64,000 bases of DNA. Source: DATMER01 sp035536935 (GTDB lineage: Bacteria; Acidobacteriota; Thermoanaerobaculia; Multivoradales; UBA5704). The stretch spans positions 55,637-119,636 of the forward strand of contig DATLNC010000081.1 in assembly GCA_035536935.1 (NCBI GenBank). Reading direction: 5' to 3'. The position numbers and the translations under genes are program-made. This document shows positions 27,040 through 37,000 of this stretch, piece by piece (the stretch's first letter is position 1; each line of letters opens with the position of its first letter). Under the pieces are notes generated by a model. It saw nothing but the letters and a program-made list of their open reading frames with translations. It had not been told where the DNA came from and did not search any database.

Positions 27040-27735
27040 ATGAGCAGCGAAGGCCGTACGGTCGTCCTTACCGGCGTGACCCGGGGTCTGGGCCGCGCGC
27101 TTGCCCTGCGCCTCGCGGGGATGGGCCATCGCGTGGCGGGCTGCGGACGCTCCCGCGCCCGGATCGAGGAGCTGCGCGACCTGCTCGATGCCGACCATCG
27201 GTTCGAGGTGGTCAACGTCGCCTCGAGCATCCAGGTGCAGACCTGGGCCGAGAAGATCCTCGAGAGCCACGGTCCTCCCGACCTGCTGATCAACAACGCG
27301 GGCGTGATCAACGCGAACGCTCCCCTCTGGGAAGTGCCGGAGGAGGAGTTCGGGCTGGTCGTGGACGTGAACCTGAAGGGGACGTACTACATCATCCGCA
27401 ACTTCCTGCCGGCCATGCTGGAGCGGGGGAGCGGGGTAGTGGTGAACTTCAGCAGCGGCTGGGGCCGCTCGACGGCCTCGGAGCTCGGGCCATACTGCGC
27501 CACCAAATGGGGGATCGAGGGGCTCACCCGTTCCCTGGCCGAGGAGCTCCCCCGGGGAGTGGCCGCCGTGGCGGTCAACCCCGGGGTGATTCACACCGAG
27601 CTGCTGGAGAGCTGCTATGGCCAGTCTGCCAAGAGCTATCCCGGGCCGGAGAAGTGGGCGGAGCGGGCGGCGCCGTTCCTGCTCTCCCTGGGGCCGGAGC
27701 ACAACGGGAAGAGCGTCACCGTCCCTGGGTTCTAG
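27040..27735 (+). CDS. short-chain dehydrogenase/reductase (SDR)
   Basis: A protein of 231 residues, a classical cytoplasmic SDR. Cofactor motif TGVTRGLG at the N-terminus, NNAGV, catalytic Ser in NFSSGWG and YCATK (Tyr-x-x-x-Lys) are all present. The substrate is unknown. The start ATG 27040 is 17 bp after the EEP gene. Its stop TAG directly abuts the stop of the convergent sugar-dehydrogenase-like gene (27736), leaving no terminator space. Confidence 0.92.
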   Translation: MSSEGRTVVLTGVTRGLGRALALRLAGMGHRVAGCGRSRARIEELRDLLDADHRFEVVNVASSIQVQTWAEKILESHGPPDLLINNAGVINANAPLWEVPEEEFGLVVDVNLKGTYYIIRNFLPAMLERGSGVVVNFSSGWGRSTASELGPYCATKWGIEGLTRSLAEELPRGVAAVAVNPGVIHTELLESCYGQSAKSYPGPEKWAERAAPFLLSLGPEHNGKSVTVPGF

Positions 27736-29721
27736 TTACCAACCCCCTGCCAGCGGCACCACCGCCCTCCCCGGCTCCCCGAGCTGGAACACCGTCTCGA
27801 TCGCCGTGCCCGTCTTCCCGGTCAGGGAGAACTCGCCCGAGCCCGCGTTGTAAAAACCGGGCGTGTCGATCCCGTCCCCGTCCCAGTCCCCGACCAGGGG
27901 CAGGAGGCTGGCTCCGTCCGGGAAGTCGTAGACCACGGTGGCACTGCCGGCACTGCCGCTGGACAAGGCGTTCAAGAGGCGGAACGTGTTGGTATCGGGA
28001 TCGAACAGGCCCACCGAGTCGCGGCCGTCGCCATCCCAGTCGCCCGCGAGGGGGATCATCCCCGATTGCCACTCCGCGATGCGCACGGTCATCCCCATGA
28101 GCCGGCCGGTAGTGGGGTCCTGCTTGAACCGGAAGGTGCCGTTGTCCGGATCGTAGAAGCCGATGCCGTCGCGGCCGTCGCCGTTCCAGTCCCCGGCCAG
28201 GGGGAGCCAGCCGGCCTTGACCTTGCGGATGAAGGGGCGCAGGTCGTCCGCGCCTCCGGAGAGCGAGTTCTTGAGGTGGAAGCTCAAGCTCCTGCGGTCC
28301 CAGAGCCCGACGGTGTCGCGGCCGTCGCCGTTCCAGTCGCCCGCGACGGGAAGCCAACCCTTGCGGCGCTTGCCGAAGCGGAAGGTGATGTCTGCCGGAC
28401 CCGGAGCCAGGGAGGCCTTGATCTGGAAGGTCATGGTCGCCGGGTCGAAGAGCCCCACGCTGTCGGCCGCGGCGGGCTCCTCCGGTCCGCCCGAAGCGTT
28501 GACCTTGTAGAGTGCCGAGCTGGTGACCACGTAGAGCTCGCCCAGGCGGTCCTCGCCGAACGCGATCAGGTTTTGTCCTACCTCGGCGGCCCGCCACACT
28601 TGCCAGGCGCCGGACCCGTTCGTCCTGGCGGCCCAGATCTGCCCCGAGCAGAGGTCGCCGAACACGTAATGCCCGGTTAGCTGCGGCACGCCGGTGCCCC
28701 GGTAGACGTAGCCGCCGATGACCGAGCAGTTGGCGCCTCCGTTCTGGTACTCCAGGATCGGCATGGTCAGCGCCGACGAGTTGCAGGAGGGCACCGTGCC
28801 CGGGCAGGACGAGGTGCTGAAGCAGAGCGTCCCCTCCATGACCTTCCAGCCGTAGTTCTCGCCGCCGTTGCTGTTCGCGGGCTGGCGGTCGATCTCCTCG
28901 CGCTGGCCCTGTCCCACGTCCCCGATGTAGAGGTCGCCGGTGGAGCGGTCGAAGGAGAAGCGCCACGGATTGCGGAAGCCCGAGGCCCAAACCTCGTCCG
29001 GAATGCTGTCGATGCCGCCGCGGAACGGGTTGTCCGCCGGAATGCCATAGAACGGGGCGGAATTTACGTTCTGATCGACGTCGATGCGCAGCATCTTGCC
29101 GAGCAGGGTGTCGCCGCGCTGCGCCCGGCAGTCGGGATCGTTGGCCGCGCCGCCGTCCCCCATGCCGATATAAAGATAGCCGTCCGGACCGAACTGGATC
29201 TGGCCGCCGTTGTGGTTGGAGAACGGCTGGTCGATGCGGAGCAGCACCCGGGCGCTCGCCGGGTCGGCCTGGCTGGGATTGCCGGGCGAGACCTGGTAGC
29301 GGGCGATGATTGTGTCGAAGCTGGCCTTGTCCGTGTAGTTGACGAAAACGTAGCCGTTCTGGGCGAAGCGGGGGTGGAAGGCCGCGGAGAGCAGCCCGCC
29401 CTCGCCCTGGGTGTCCACCAGGCTGCGGATGTCGAGGAACGGATTCGGAAGCACCGCGCCGTTTGAATAGATGACAATGCGGCCGTCGCGGAGCGTGAGG
29501 AACAGCCGATCGTCGCCCGCATTGATTACAGACGTGGGAAAGGCGAGACCGCTCGCGCCGGTCTGAGGCTGGAGCGTGACGCCGGAGATGTCGCCCACGA
29601 CCGTGAAGACGGCCTCGTCCGCGATGAAGCGGGGGGAGGTGTCGTCGTCGGATCGGGCAAAAGTTGCGCAGCCGAGAAGAGCGAGGCATAGGGCAGAGAG
29701 GCGGATGCGTGATGCGTACAC
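27736..29721 (-). CDS. PQQ-dependent sugar dehydrogenase-like protein with FG-GAP/VCBS-type repeats
   Basis: A secreted protein of 661 residues. Start GTG 29721, preceded by GAAGGAGG at 7 bases; the signal peptide ends near CATFARS. Residues ~30-430 form a six-bladed glucose/sorbosone-dehydrogenase propeller (GLLSAAFHPRFAQNGYVF, HNGGQIQFGPDGYLYIGMGD, WASGFRNPWRFSFDR, EIDRQPANSNGGENYGW). The C-terminal ~230 residues hold four GDWNGDGRD-type calcium-binding repeats (two GDWNGDGRD, one GDWDGDGRD, one GDWDGDGID) and end in the middle of a fifth (VPLAGGW), so the end may be truncated. Role: extracellular sugar or aldose oxidation, or simply carbohydrate-associated. Confidence 0.88.
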   Translation of the reverse strand: MYASRIRLSALCLALLGCATFARSDDDTSPRFIADEAVFTVVGDISGVTLQPQTGASGLAFPTSVINAGDDRLFLTLRDGRIVIYSNGAVLPNPFLDIRSLVDTQGEGGLLSAAFHPRFAQNGYVFVNYTDKASFDTIIARYQVSPGNPSQADPASARVLLRIDQPFSNHNGGQIQFGPDGYLYIGMGDGGAANDPDCRAQRGDTLLGKMLRIDVDQNVNSAPFYGIPADNPFRGGIDSIPDEVWASGFRNPWRFSFDRSTGDLYIGDVGQGQREEIDRQPANSNGGENYGWKVMEGTLCFSTSSCPGTVPSCNSSALTMPILEYQNGGANCSVIGGYVYRGTGVPQLTGHYVFGDLCSGQIWAARTNGSGAWQVWRAAEVGQNLIAFGEDRLGELYVVTSSALYKVNASGGPEEPAAADSVGLFDPATMTFQIKASLAPGPADITFRFGKRRKGWLPVAGDWNGDGRDTVGLWDRRSLSFHLKNSLSGGADDLRPFIRKVKAGWLPLAGDWNGDGRDGIGFYDPDNGTFRFKQDPTTGRLMGMTVRIAEWQSGMIPLAGDWDGDGRDSVGLFDPDTNTFRLLNALSSGSAGSATVVYDFPDGASLLPLVGDWDGDGIDTPGFYNAGSGEFSLTGKTGTAIETVFQLGEPGRAVVPLAGGW

Positions 29722-29821
29722 CAGAAGTCCTCCTTCGGGGGGCAGCGTAGCAGAACCTCTAAATACAGCGAGACCCGGATGAGGCTCGCTCATCCGGGTC
29801 TCGGGAAGAAGAATACCGGTA

Positions 29822-30298
29822 CTAGCGGCCGTCGCGGTCCGCGTCACCAGGCAGAGCACCCTCGACACGGTGCCACGCATCGCGGGTCGCGTGCTTGGCC
29901 TCGTTCCAGGTCTGCTTGGACGTGCCCTTGGCGGTGTCCCAGCCACGCTCCAGGTCGTTCTCGGCCTGGTCCCAGGTCTTGTCCGCGTAGCGGCCCTTCG
30001 ACTCCCAGCCGTACTTGTAGGCGGGCTGATAGTGCTCGTAGTCACGGCCGCTGCCCTGGGCGTAAGGCCGCGTGTTGTAGTTGTTCCGCCAGTAGGCGTC
30101 CTCTTCGGTGGGATTGATCGCCTCGGCAACACCGTGGCCCACAAGGCCTCCGGTGACGGCTCCGATCGCGGCTCCGACCAGCGTGCCGACACCCGGGCCA
30201 GCTACTGCCGTGCCGACGGCAGCGCCCGTGGCGGCGCCAGCCGCAGCACCCGTACCACTGCCAACCGGATGGACCTTGTCTTTATCTTCGTTCGCCAT
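29822..30298 (-). CDS. glycine-zipper protein, probable stress/envelope protein
   Basis: A protein of 158 residues starting at ATG 30298 behind TAAGGAGAA. Residues ~12-60 are a Gly/Ala-rich zipper (GTGAAAGAATGAAVGTAV, VGAAIGAVTGGLVGHGVA) that can insert in or associate with membranes. The C-terminal half is charged and helical with repeated W (KTWDQAENDLERGWDTAKG, TWNEAKHATRDAWHRV), reminiscent of CsbD/late-embryogenesis-type stress proteins. The N-terminus has no signal peptide. It is monocistronic, 78 bp downstream of the permease gene on the same strand. Confidence 0.75.
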   Translation of the reverse strand: MANEDKDKVHPVGSGTGAAAGAATGAAVGTAVAGPGVGTLVGAAIGAVTGGLVGHGVAEAINPTEEDAYWRNNYNTRPYAQGSGRDYEHYQPAYKYGWESKGRYADKTWDQAENDLERGWDTAKGTSKQTWNEAKHATRDAWHRVEGALPGDADRDGR

Positions 30299-30375
30299 GA
30301 CGTTCTCCTTACAAGAGTTAATGGTTGAGACCCGTGCTGGCGTCTGTCTCTTTACTTTGCAAAGGAGGGGCCAAC

Positions 30376-32781
30376 TCACTTGCTGCGGATTGCCTCGACC
30401 GGATCCGCGTCCATGGCCCTCCGCACCGGCGCCCAGCAGGCGGCGAGCGCCACACCGAGGAGGAGGAGCGGAATGGCCAGGAAGCTCGCCGGGTCGGTCG
30501 GGCTGACGCCGTAGAGCTGCTCTGCCACCAGGCGAGTGGCAGCGAACGCCCCGGCCAGACCCAGGCCGATTCCGGCCAGGGCCAGCGCCATGCCGCGCAG
30601 CAGCACGAGAGCCACCATGTGGCGGCGCTTGGCTCCGAGCGCGATCCGAACGCCCAACTCGTGCACCCGCTGGCTCACCGAGCAGGAGAGCACGCCATGG
30701 ATCCCGATCGCCGCCAGGAAGAGCGCGATCCCGCCGAAGATCGCGAACCCTTCGCTGACCGCCCGCTCGACGGCGAGGTCCTGATCCAGGACCTCCTCCA
30801 TGGTGTAGACGTCGTAGAGCGGCAGGCCCGGGTCGGAAGCGAGCAGCTCCTTCCTCACCCTTTCCACGATGCCGCTGCGGGCGCTCCTGATGCGAACGAC
30901 AATACCGGTGGCGCGGATCTGCTGGTACAGCGGAGGGACGTAGATCTGCGGCTCGACCGGCTGCCAGGGGTTCGTCGTCAGGTCGCCGGAGACGCCGACG
31001 ACCGTCATCCATCCTGGTCCCTCCTGGTCGATCAGGCGCAGGCGCTTCCCGACCGCGGCCTGGCCTGGAAAGAAGCGGCGCGCGAAGGCGTGATTGACCA
31101 CGGCGACCGCGGCGCCTCTCGCGGACTCCAGGTCCGTGAAAGCCCTGCCTTGCAGGAGGGGTAGTGAAAGGGTGCGGAAGTAGCCCGAAGTCACTCCGGA
31201 GGTCAGCGCGACGGGCTCCTTTCCAGCGGCGAACGTCCTCCCTGCGAGCGCGATCCGGCCACGGGTCCCCGTGTCGTAGAGCGGCACTCCCCCGACCGCC
31301 ACGGCGTCGATCCCCGGGACCTTCGCCAGCCGCTGCGCGATGTCCTCGGCCCGGTTCGCCCGGCTCCTCACATCGTCGTAGGCATCGCCCTGGAGCGTCG
31401 TCCAGAGTGTGAGGAGGTCCTCTGAAACCAGCCGGGGCTCGTCGTTGCGCAGCTGTATGAAGCTCCGCAGGAAGAGCGACGTGCCGACCAGCAGGATCAC
31501 CGCGAGCGCGACTTCGCCGACGACGAGCACCGCCCGGAGACTGTTCCCTCTCCTGCGCCGGGCTCCGCCTCCGTCCTTGAAGATGGAGCGGAGCTCGATT
31601 CCCGCCGCCTGCAGGGCGGGGACGAGCCCGAAAAGCAGGCCACAGGCCACCGATGCCGCGAGCGCGAAGAGCAGGACCGGACCGTCCAGGGTGAAGCGCA
31701 TCCAGAACGGGATTGGAGCCAGGGCACGGCTGGCGGCGCCGAGCCCAATATGCGAGAGCAGCACGCCGAGCCCGCCGGCGGCCAGAGCCAGGAGCAAGTT
31801 CTCGGTGAGGAGCTGGCGGATGATCCGGCCGCGGCTGCATCCGAGCGCCACCCGGACCGCCAGCTCCTTCTGCCGGCCTCCGGCCTGGGCGAGCAGCAGG
31901 CTGCTCACGTTGACGCAGGCGAGAAGCAGGAGACAGGCAGCCGCTCCGGCCAGGATGAAGAAGGGGGGCCGCATCTCGGCCGGGGCGAGCTTCTGCCGCA
32001 GCGGCTCCACCGATGCGCGCCAGCCGGCGTTGGTCTCCGGATGCATCTCCTCCAGGCGCTTCAGGAGGGTGCCCACCTCGGCCTGTGCCTCCTCCAGGGA
32101 GACCCCCTGCCGCAGGCGTGCCTTGACCTGAAGGATGCGGTCGGACCGCAGGCCCCGGGCCCATCGGCTCCCGAGCGGCACCCAGGCCTGGCGGAGGTCC
32201 GGGAACTCGAAGCCCGGGGGCATGACGCCGATCACCCGGTGCGGTTTGCCGCCGGCGATCACCTCGCTGCCGAGGATGCCGGGATCGCCCCGGAAGCGGC
32301 GCTGCCAGAGGCCGTGGCTGAGGAGAACCACCGGCGGTCCGTCCGGCCGGTCCTCCATGGGCGTGAAGCAGCGTCCGAGGACCGGAGCGACGCCGAGGAG
32401 AGAAAACAGGTCGGCCGAGACGGCGTCGATCTCGATCTGCTCCGGCCCCCCGGGACCCGACAGGGTCATGCTCCCTCCGCCGCGATGGGCGGCCACTCCC
32501 TGGAAAACGGTGTTCTCGTTCTGCAGGTCCACATAGTCCAGGTAGGACCACGAGCCGTAGTTGCCCTTGACGAGCGGATGCTCCGCCGAGAGGGCGACGA
32601 TCCGCTCCGGCTCCACATAGGGGAAGGGCCGGAAGAGGATGCCGTTCAGGATGCCGAAGACGGTCACGTTCACCGCGATCCCGAGCGCCATGGAGAGCAC
32701 GGCAATAGCCGTGAACCCCCGGCTCCTGAGGAGCAGCCGGAGAGCGAAGCGGAGATCCTGGCGCAAAGCGTCCAAGGGCAC
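30376..32781 (-). CDS. MacB/FtsX-type ABC permease (ADOP family)
   Basis: A protein of 801 residues with the duplicated architecture of 'acidobacterial duplicated orphan permeases': an N-terminal helix with LRFALRLLLRSRGFTAIAV, a MacB periplasmic domain (FQGVAAHRGGGSMTLSGPGG, GVMPPGFEFPD), a three-helix FtsX block near 270-410, a second periplasmic domain and a last FtsX block (HELGVRIALGAKRRHMVALV). No ATPase gene is adjacent, as is usual for this family. Its cargo is unknown; the family is strongly expanded in Acidobacteriota. Confidence 0.92.
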   Translation of the reverse strand: MPLDALRQDLRFALRLLLRSRGFTAIAVLSMALGIAVNVTVFGILNGILFRPFPYVEPERIVALSAEHPLVKGNYGSWSYLDYVDLQNENTVFQGVAAHRGGGSMTLSGPGGPEQIEIDAVSADLFSLLGVAPVLGRCFTPMEDRPDGPPVVLLSHGLWQRRFRGDPGILGSEVIAGGKPHRVIGVMPPGFEFPDLRQAWVPLGSRWARGLRSDRILQVKARLRQGVSLEEAQAEVGTLLKRLEEMHPETNAGWRASVEPLRQKLAPAEMRPPFFILAGAAACLLLLACVNVSSLLLAQAGGRQKELAVRVALGCSRGRIIRQLLTENLLLALAAGGLGVLLSHIGLGAASRALAPIPFWMRFTLDGPVLLFALAASVACGLLFGLVPALQAAGIELRSIFKDGGGARRRRGNSLRAVLVVGEVALAVILLVGTSLFLRSFIQLRNDEPRLVSEDLLTLWTTLQGDAYDDVRSRANRAEDIAQRLAKVPGIDAVAVGGVPLYDTGTRGRIALAGRTFAAGKEPVALTSGVTSGYFRTLSLPLLQGRAFTDLESARGAAVAVVNHAFARRFFPGQAAVGKRLRLIDQEGPGWMTVVGVSGDLTTNPWQPVEPQIYVPPLYQQIRATGIVVRIRSARSGIVERVRKELLASDPGLPLYDVYTMEEVLDQDLAVERAVSEGFAIFGGIALFLAAIGIHGVLSCSVSQRVHELGVRIALGAKRRHMVALVLLRGMALALAGIGLGLAGAFAATRLVAEQLYGVSPTDPASFLAIPLLLLGVALAACWAPVRRAMDADPVEAIRSK

Positions 32782-32886
32782 GGGCCTCCCGGGGTGTGGC
32801 GGTCTGCGGACTGGGGCGACGTAGTCCTTATTGTAAGCGAGCGAGCGAGGTAATCGTGGGTACTGGCGCAGCCGGAAAAGAGTGTG

Positions 32887-32892
32887 TATAGT
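32887..32892 (+). promoter_or_regulatory. possible -10 box (TATAGT) for the M19 peptidase gene
   Basis: TATAGT lies 37 bp before GTG 32929; a weak -35 (CTGGCG, 18-bp spacing) is upstream. Confidence 0.25.
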
Positions 32893-32928
32893 CTCCCCAC
32901 CTTAACAGGACAAAGAAGTAGGAAAGAA

Positions 32929-34053
32929 GTGAATCGCAGGGAGTTTCTCAGAGCGGGTCTACTCGCCGGCACGGGAGTCCTGGCCGCCCCGATGGTCAAC
33001 CGGGGCCGGTTCAATCTCTTCGCCGACACCAATGCCGACGTCTCCGCCCGGGCCATCGACCTTGTCGGCCGGTCGATGGTGATCGACATGCTCGGGCTCC
33101 TGACGCTGGACTGGCCGAAGCTTTACGGCTGGCAGCGCGAGCCCGCGACCTTCAGCCAAGACGACTACCTCAAGCTGCTGCGCACCGGCGTCCGTGTCTT
33201 CCACCCGGCCGTGGAGCCCAACGAGGCGAACGCCTACGAGGCGGCGCTGCGCTGGACCACGGGCTGGAACCGCTTCCTCGGCGCCAACCCCCAGTACCTC
33301 CTCCGCATGGACTCCGCCGCGGACTTCGCGCGCGCCGGAGCGGAAGGGAAGATCGGCATTCTGATCGGCTTTCAGAACGCCGACCACTTCCGCACGGCCG
33401 CGGACGTGGAGACCTTCCACGAGGTCGGCCAGCGGGTGTCGCAGCTCACCTACAACTCGCGCAACCGCCTGGGCTGCGGCTGCAAGGAGACCCAGGACAA
33501 CGGCCTGACCTCCTACGGCGCGGAGATCGTTGCCGCCATGAACCGCGTGGGCATGGTGGTGGACATCTCGCACACGGCCGAGCGCACGAGCCTGGAGGCC
33601 ATTCGCCTCTCGCGCCAGCCGGTCCTGATCACGCACTCGAACTGCCGGGCGCTGGTGGCGCATCCGCGCTGCAAGTCGGACCGGGTGATCAAGGCAATGG
33701 CGGAGCGCGGCGGAGTCATGGGGATCACGGTCATCCCGGCGTTCGTGAAAAGCGGCCAGCCGGCAAAGATCGACCACGTTCTCGATCATTTCGAGCACGT
33801 GATCCGCGTGGCCGGGATCGAGCACGTGGGGCTCGGGAGCGACGCCGACGTCGACGCCATCGATCCGCGCACGAACCGGGTCCGTCCGCGCTACAACGTG
33901 GTCGGCCTGAAGCACCCGCGGCGGGTCTTCGAGCTGACCGAGGGCCTGATCCGGAGAGGCTACACGAACCACCAGATCGAACTGGTCCTGGGGGGCAACT
34001 TCCAGCGCGCGCTCGGCGAGATCTGGGGGCCGCCCGCGACCGTCAAGGCGTAA
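32929..34053 (+). CDS. Tat-exported M19 (renal dipeptidase-like) protein with altered metal site
   Basis: A protein of 374 residues with a twin-arginine signal (NRREFLRAGLLAG). The M19 fold is clear: GILIGFQNADHF, VVDISHTAERTSLEAI, PVLITHSNCRALVAHPRCKSD and GLGSDADVDAI. However the first-zinc motif DxHxD is replaced by D-M-L-G-L at 53-57, and the bridging Glu position reads GFQNA, so the ligands known from human DPEP1 (His20, Asp22, Glu125) seem missing while His198 and His219 equivalents remain. GTG 32929 is preceded by AGGAAAG. It is convergent with the BNR gene, overlapping by 11 bp. Confidence 0.82.
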   Translation: MNRREFLRAGLLAGTGVLAAPMVNRGRFNLFADTNADVSARAIDLVGRSMVIDMLGLLTLDWPKLYGWQREPATFSQDDYLKLLRTGVRVFHPAVEPNEANAYEAALRWTTGWNRFLGANPQYLLRMDSAADFARAGAEGKIGILIGFQNADHFRTAADVETFHEVGQRVSQLTYNSRNRLGCGCKETQDNGLTSYGAEIVAAMNRVGMVVDISHTAERTSLEAIRLSRQPVLITHSNCRALVAHPRCKSDRVIKAMAERGGVMGITVIPAFVKSGQPAKIDHVLDHFEHVIRVAGIEHVGLGSDADVDAIDPRTNRVRPRYNVVGLKHPRRVFELTEGLIRRGYTNHQIELVLGGNFQRALGEIWGPPATVKA

Positions 34054-37000
34054 CCCCCGGCACGTAGATCTCCGGCATATCCAAAGCCTCGGCCTGTTCT
34101 TCCAGGGCGGCCAGATCAGTGGCGATCAGCGCCTTCCACTCCGCGTCCAGAGCGTCCAGGTCCTTCTTCGCCATGGCGAAGACGTTCTTCATTCCCTGGG
34201 TCGGCGGGCCGTCCCCGGCCTTCACGAAATCGAACAGCGGCGAGAGGCGCGAATAGAGCCTGGCGCCCCCCTGCATCGCGAGGACGTCGTAGGAGACCTC
34301 GGCCTTGGGGTTGTGCAGCCGCTCCTCGACCACGTCCATCTTCTTGAGGAACGCCTCCGACGCCTTGATCAGGTCCGCGGCCTTCGCGTCCTTCTTCAAC
34401 AGCTCGTTGCGGCTGGTGACCTGCCGGCGCACGCTGCGGAGCTGCTCGGCAGTGCGCGTGAGAAGGGTGATCGCGTCCCGCACCTGCAGCGAGAAGCGGA
34501 GCTGCTCGTCCAGCGCCTCCCGGGACATGGGCGTGCGCGGGTCGGGCAGCAGCTTGAGAGTCGTGGCTTCTGTCGCCGTGCTGGGGATACCATTGACGGT
34601 CAGCCGCGCCGTGTAGGTTCCCGGGGTGGCGACCGGTCCGATCAGCGGATAGCCAATATCCAGGATGCCCCCCTTGATCAGCTCCGCGCCCTCCCAGGTG
34701 AGATCCCAGACCACCTTGTGCAGCCCCTTCTTCTTGGGGAGCGCCCGATTCTTCAGGAGCTCCTTCTCGTCCTCCTCGTACTCGGAAAAGCCCGAGGGCT
34801 CCGTCTCGCTGCTGCTCATCTTCCGCACGAGGGTGCCGCTGGCGTCAAAGATCTCCAGCTTGACCTCCCCCTTGGGCTCCTCCTTCAGCCAGTAGTAGAA
34901 CGGAGCGCCCGGCTCCGGGTTCTGGCCCACCCGCCCGGTATGGCGGGGGCCGCCGTGCCAGACCCAGCGGACCGAATCCGGAGCGGAGAAGAGGTGCGCG
35001 GCCTTGGCCGTGGCCTTCTCCGACATGTCTCGGACCACAGACAGATCGTCCAGGATCCAGGCCGACCGTCCATGCGTACCTACCACCAGGCTGTCGCCCT
35101 TGACCGCCAGGTCGTGAACGGCCACGGTCGGGAGATTCAGACGCAGCCCGCTCCAGGTGGCGCCGTCGTCCTTCGACACGGCCACGCCGCGCTCGGTGCC
35201 CAGGTAGAGCATCCCCCTGACGGCCGGATCCTCGCGCACCGAGTGGAGGTAGATATCGCGGGGCAGTCCGCCGTCGAGCCGCTTCCACGTCTTGCCATAA
35301 TCCGCGGTCTTCCAGAGATAGGGACGCATGTCGTCCAGCCGGTGGGCATCCACGACGAGATAGGCCGTGCCGGCATCGAAGCGCGAAGGCTCGATCATGC
35401 TCACCGTGCCCCACTCGGGGATGCCGGGGACGTTCTTCGTCACGTTCTCCCACTTCCCGCCGCCGTCCCGGGTCAAATGGACAAGGCCGTCGTCGCTGCC
35501 CGTCCAGATCAGCCCTTTCTCCTTCGGCGACTCGGCCACGACGAAGATCGTGCAGTAGGTCTCGACGCCGGTGTTGTCGCCGGTGATCGGGCCGCCGGAC
35601 CACTGCTGCCTGGACTCGTCGTCGCGGGTCAGGTCCGGGCTGATGGCCTCCCAGGTCTGCCCGCCGTCCTGCGTGCGGAAAAGCACGTTGGCCCCGTGAT
35701 AGACCGTCTTCGGGTCGTGCGGCGAGATGTGGATGGGCGCGGTCCACTGAAAGCGGTACGTCATGTCCTTGGCGGCCCAGCCGGACGGGTTGTCGGGCCA
35801 GGCGCTGACGTTGCGCTCGTTCCCGGTCTGGTGGTCGTAGCGGGTCATGATGCCCAGGTACTCGCCCGCGTAGACGATGTTCGGGTCGCCGGGGTCCGAG
35901 GCCACCCAGCCGGCCTCGCCGCCGCCCACGCCGTGCCAGTCGGCATTGTTGATGCCGCGGTAGCTCAGCGAGTTGCTCGGCCCCTGCGCCGTGCCGATGT
36001 CCTGGAGCGCGCCGGCCACGTGGAACGGCACCCGGTTGTCCACGGCGATGTGGTAGAACTGCCCGATCGGCAGCACCCCCGCGCTCCACGTCTCGCCCCC
36101 GTCGTTCGACACGTCGACCCCGCCGTCGGTCGCTCCGATCATCCGCTTCGGGTTCCTGGGATCGATCCACACGTCGTGATGGTCGCCGTGGCTGAGGGAC
36201 TTCTTCGTGAAGGTCCTGCCGCCGTCGATGCTCTTGAGCAGGGGCACGTTGGGCGCCCAGACCTCGTTGGGATTGCCCGGGTTGACCGTGAGGGTGGTGT
36301 AGTACCACGCGCGCTGCCGCAGCTCGCGGCTGCGCGTGGCGAGAGTCCAGCTCTCGCCGCCGTCGTCGGAGCGGAAGAGCCCGCCCTTTTCGGCCTCGAT
36401 CAGAGCGTAGACGCGCCGCCCGTCGGACGGCGCCACCGCGATCCCCACCTTGCCCCACGTCCCTTCGGGCAGGCCGGCCTCACCCTGCTTGAGCTGGGTC
36501 CAGGTGTCGCCGCCGTCGCGGGAGACGTAGAGGCCGCTGCCCGGTCCGCCGCTCGTCAAATCCCAGGGGCGGCGCCGCGCCTGCCAGAGCCCGGCGAACA
36601 CGATGTTCGGGTTCGAGGGATCGAGGGCCACGTCCGAGGCGCCGGTGTCCGCGTCCTTCTTGAGCACCTGCTCCCAGGTCCTACCGCCGTCCTTCGTGCG
36701 GTAAACGCCGCGCTCGGGATTGGGGCCGAACGCGTGGCCGAGCACGGCTGCGAAAGCCACGTCCGGATTGCGCGGGTGGACCACCATGGTCCCGATCTGC
36801 CCTTCCTGCTTCCAGACGTGATTCCAGGTCTTGCCCGCATCCATGGACTTGTAGATGCCGTTGCCCGCCGCCACGTTTCCCCGGATGTTCGCCTCGCCCG
36901 AGCCGACGTAGATCACGTTGGGATCGGAAGGAGATACCGCGATCGAGCCGATCGAAGAGATCGGCTGGTCGTCGAAGATCGGCTTCCAGTTGAACCCGCC

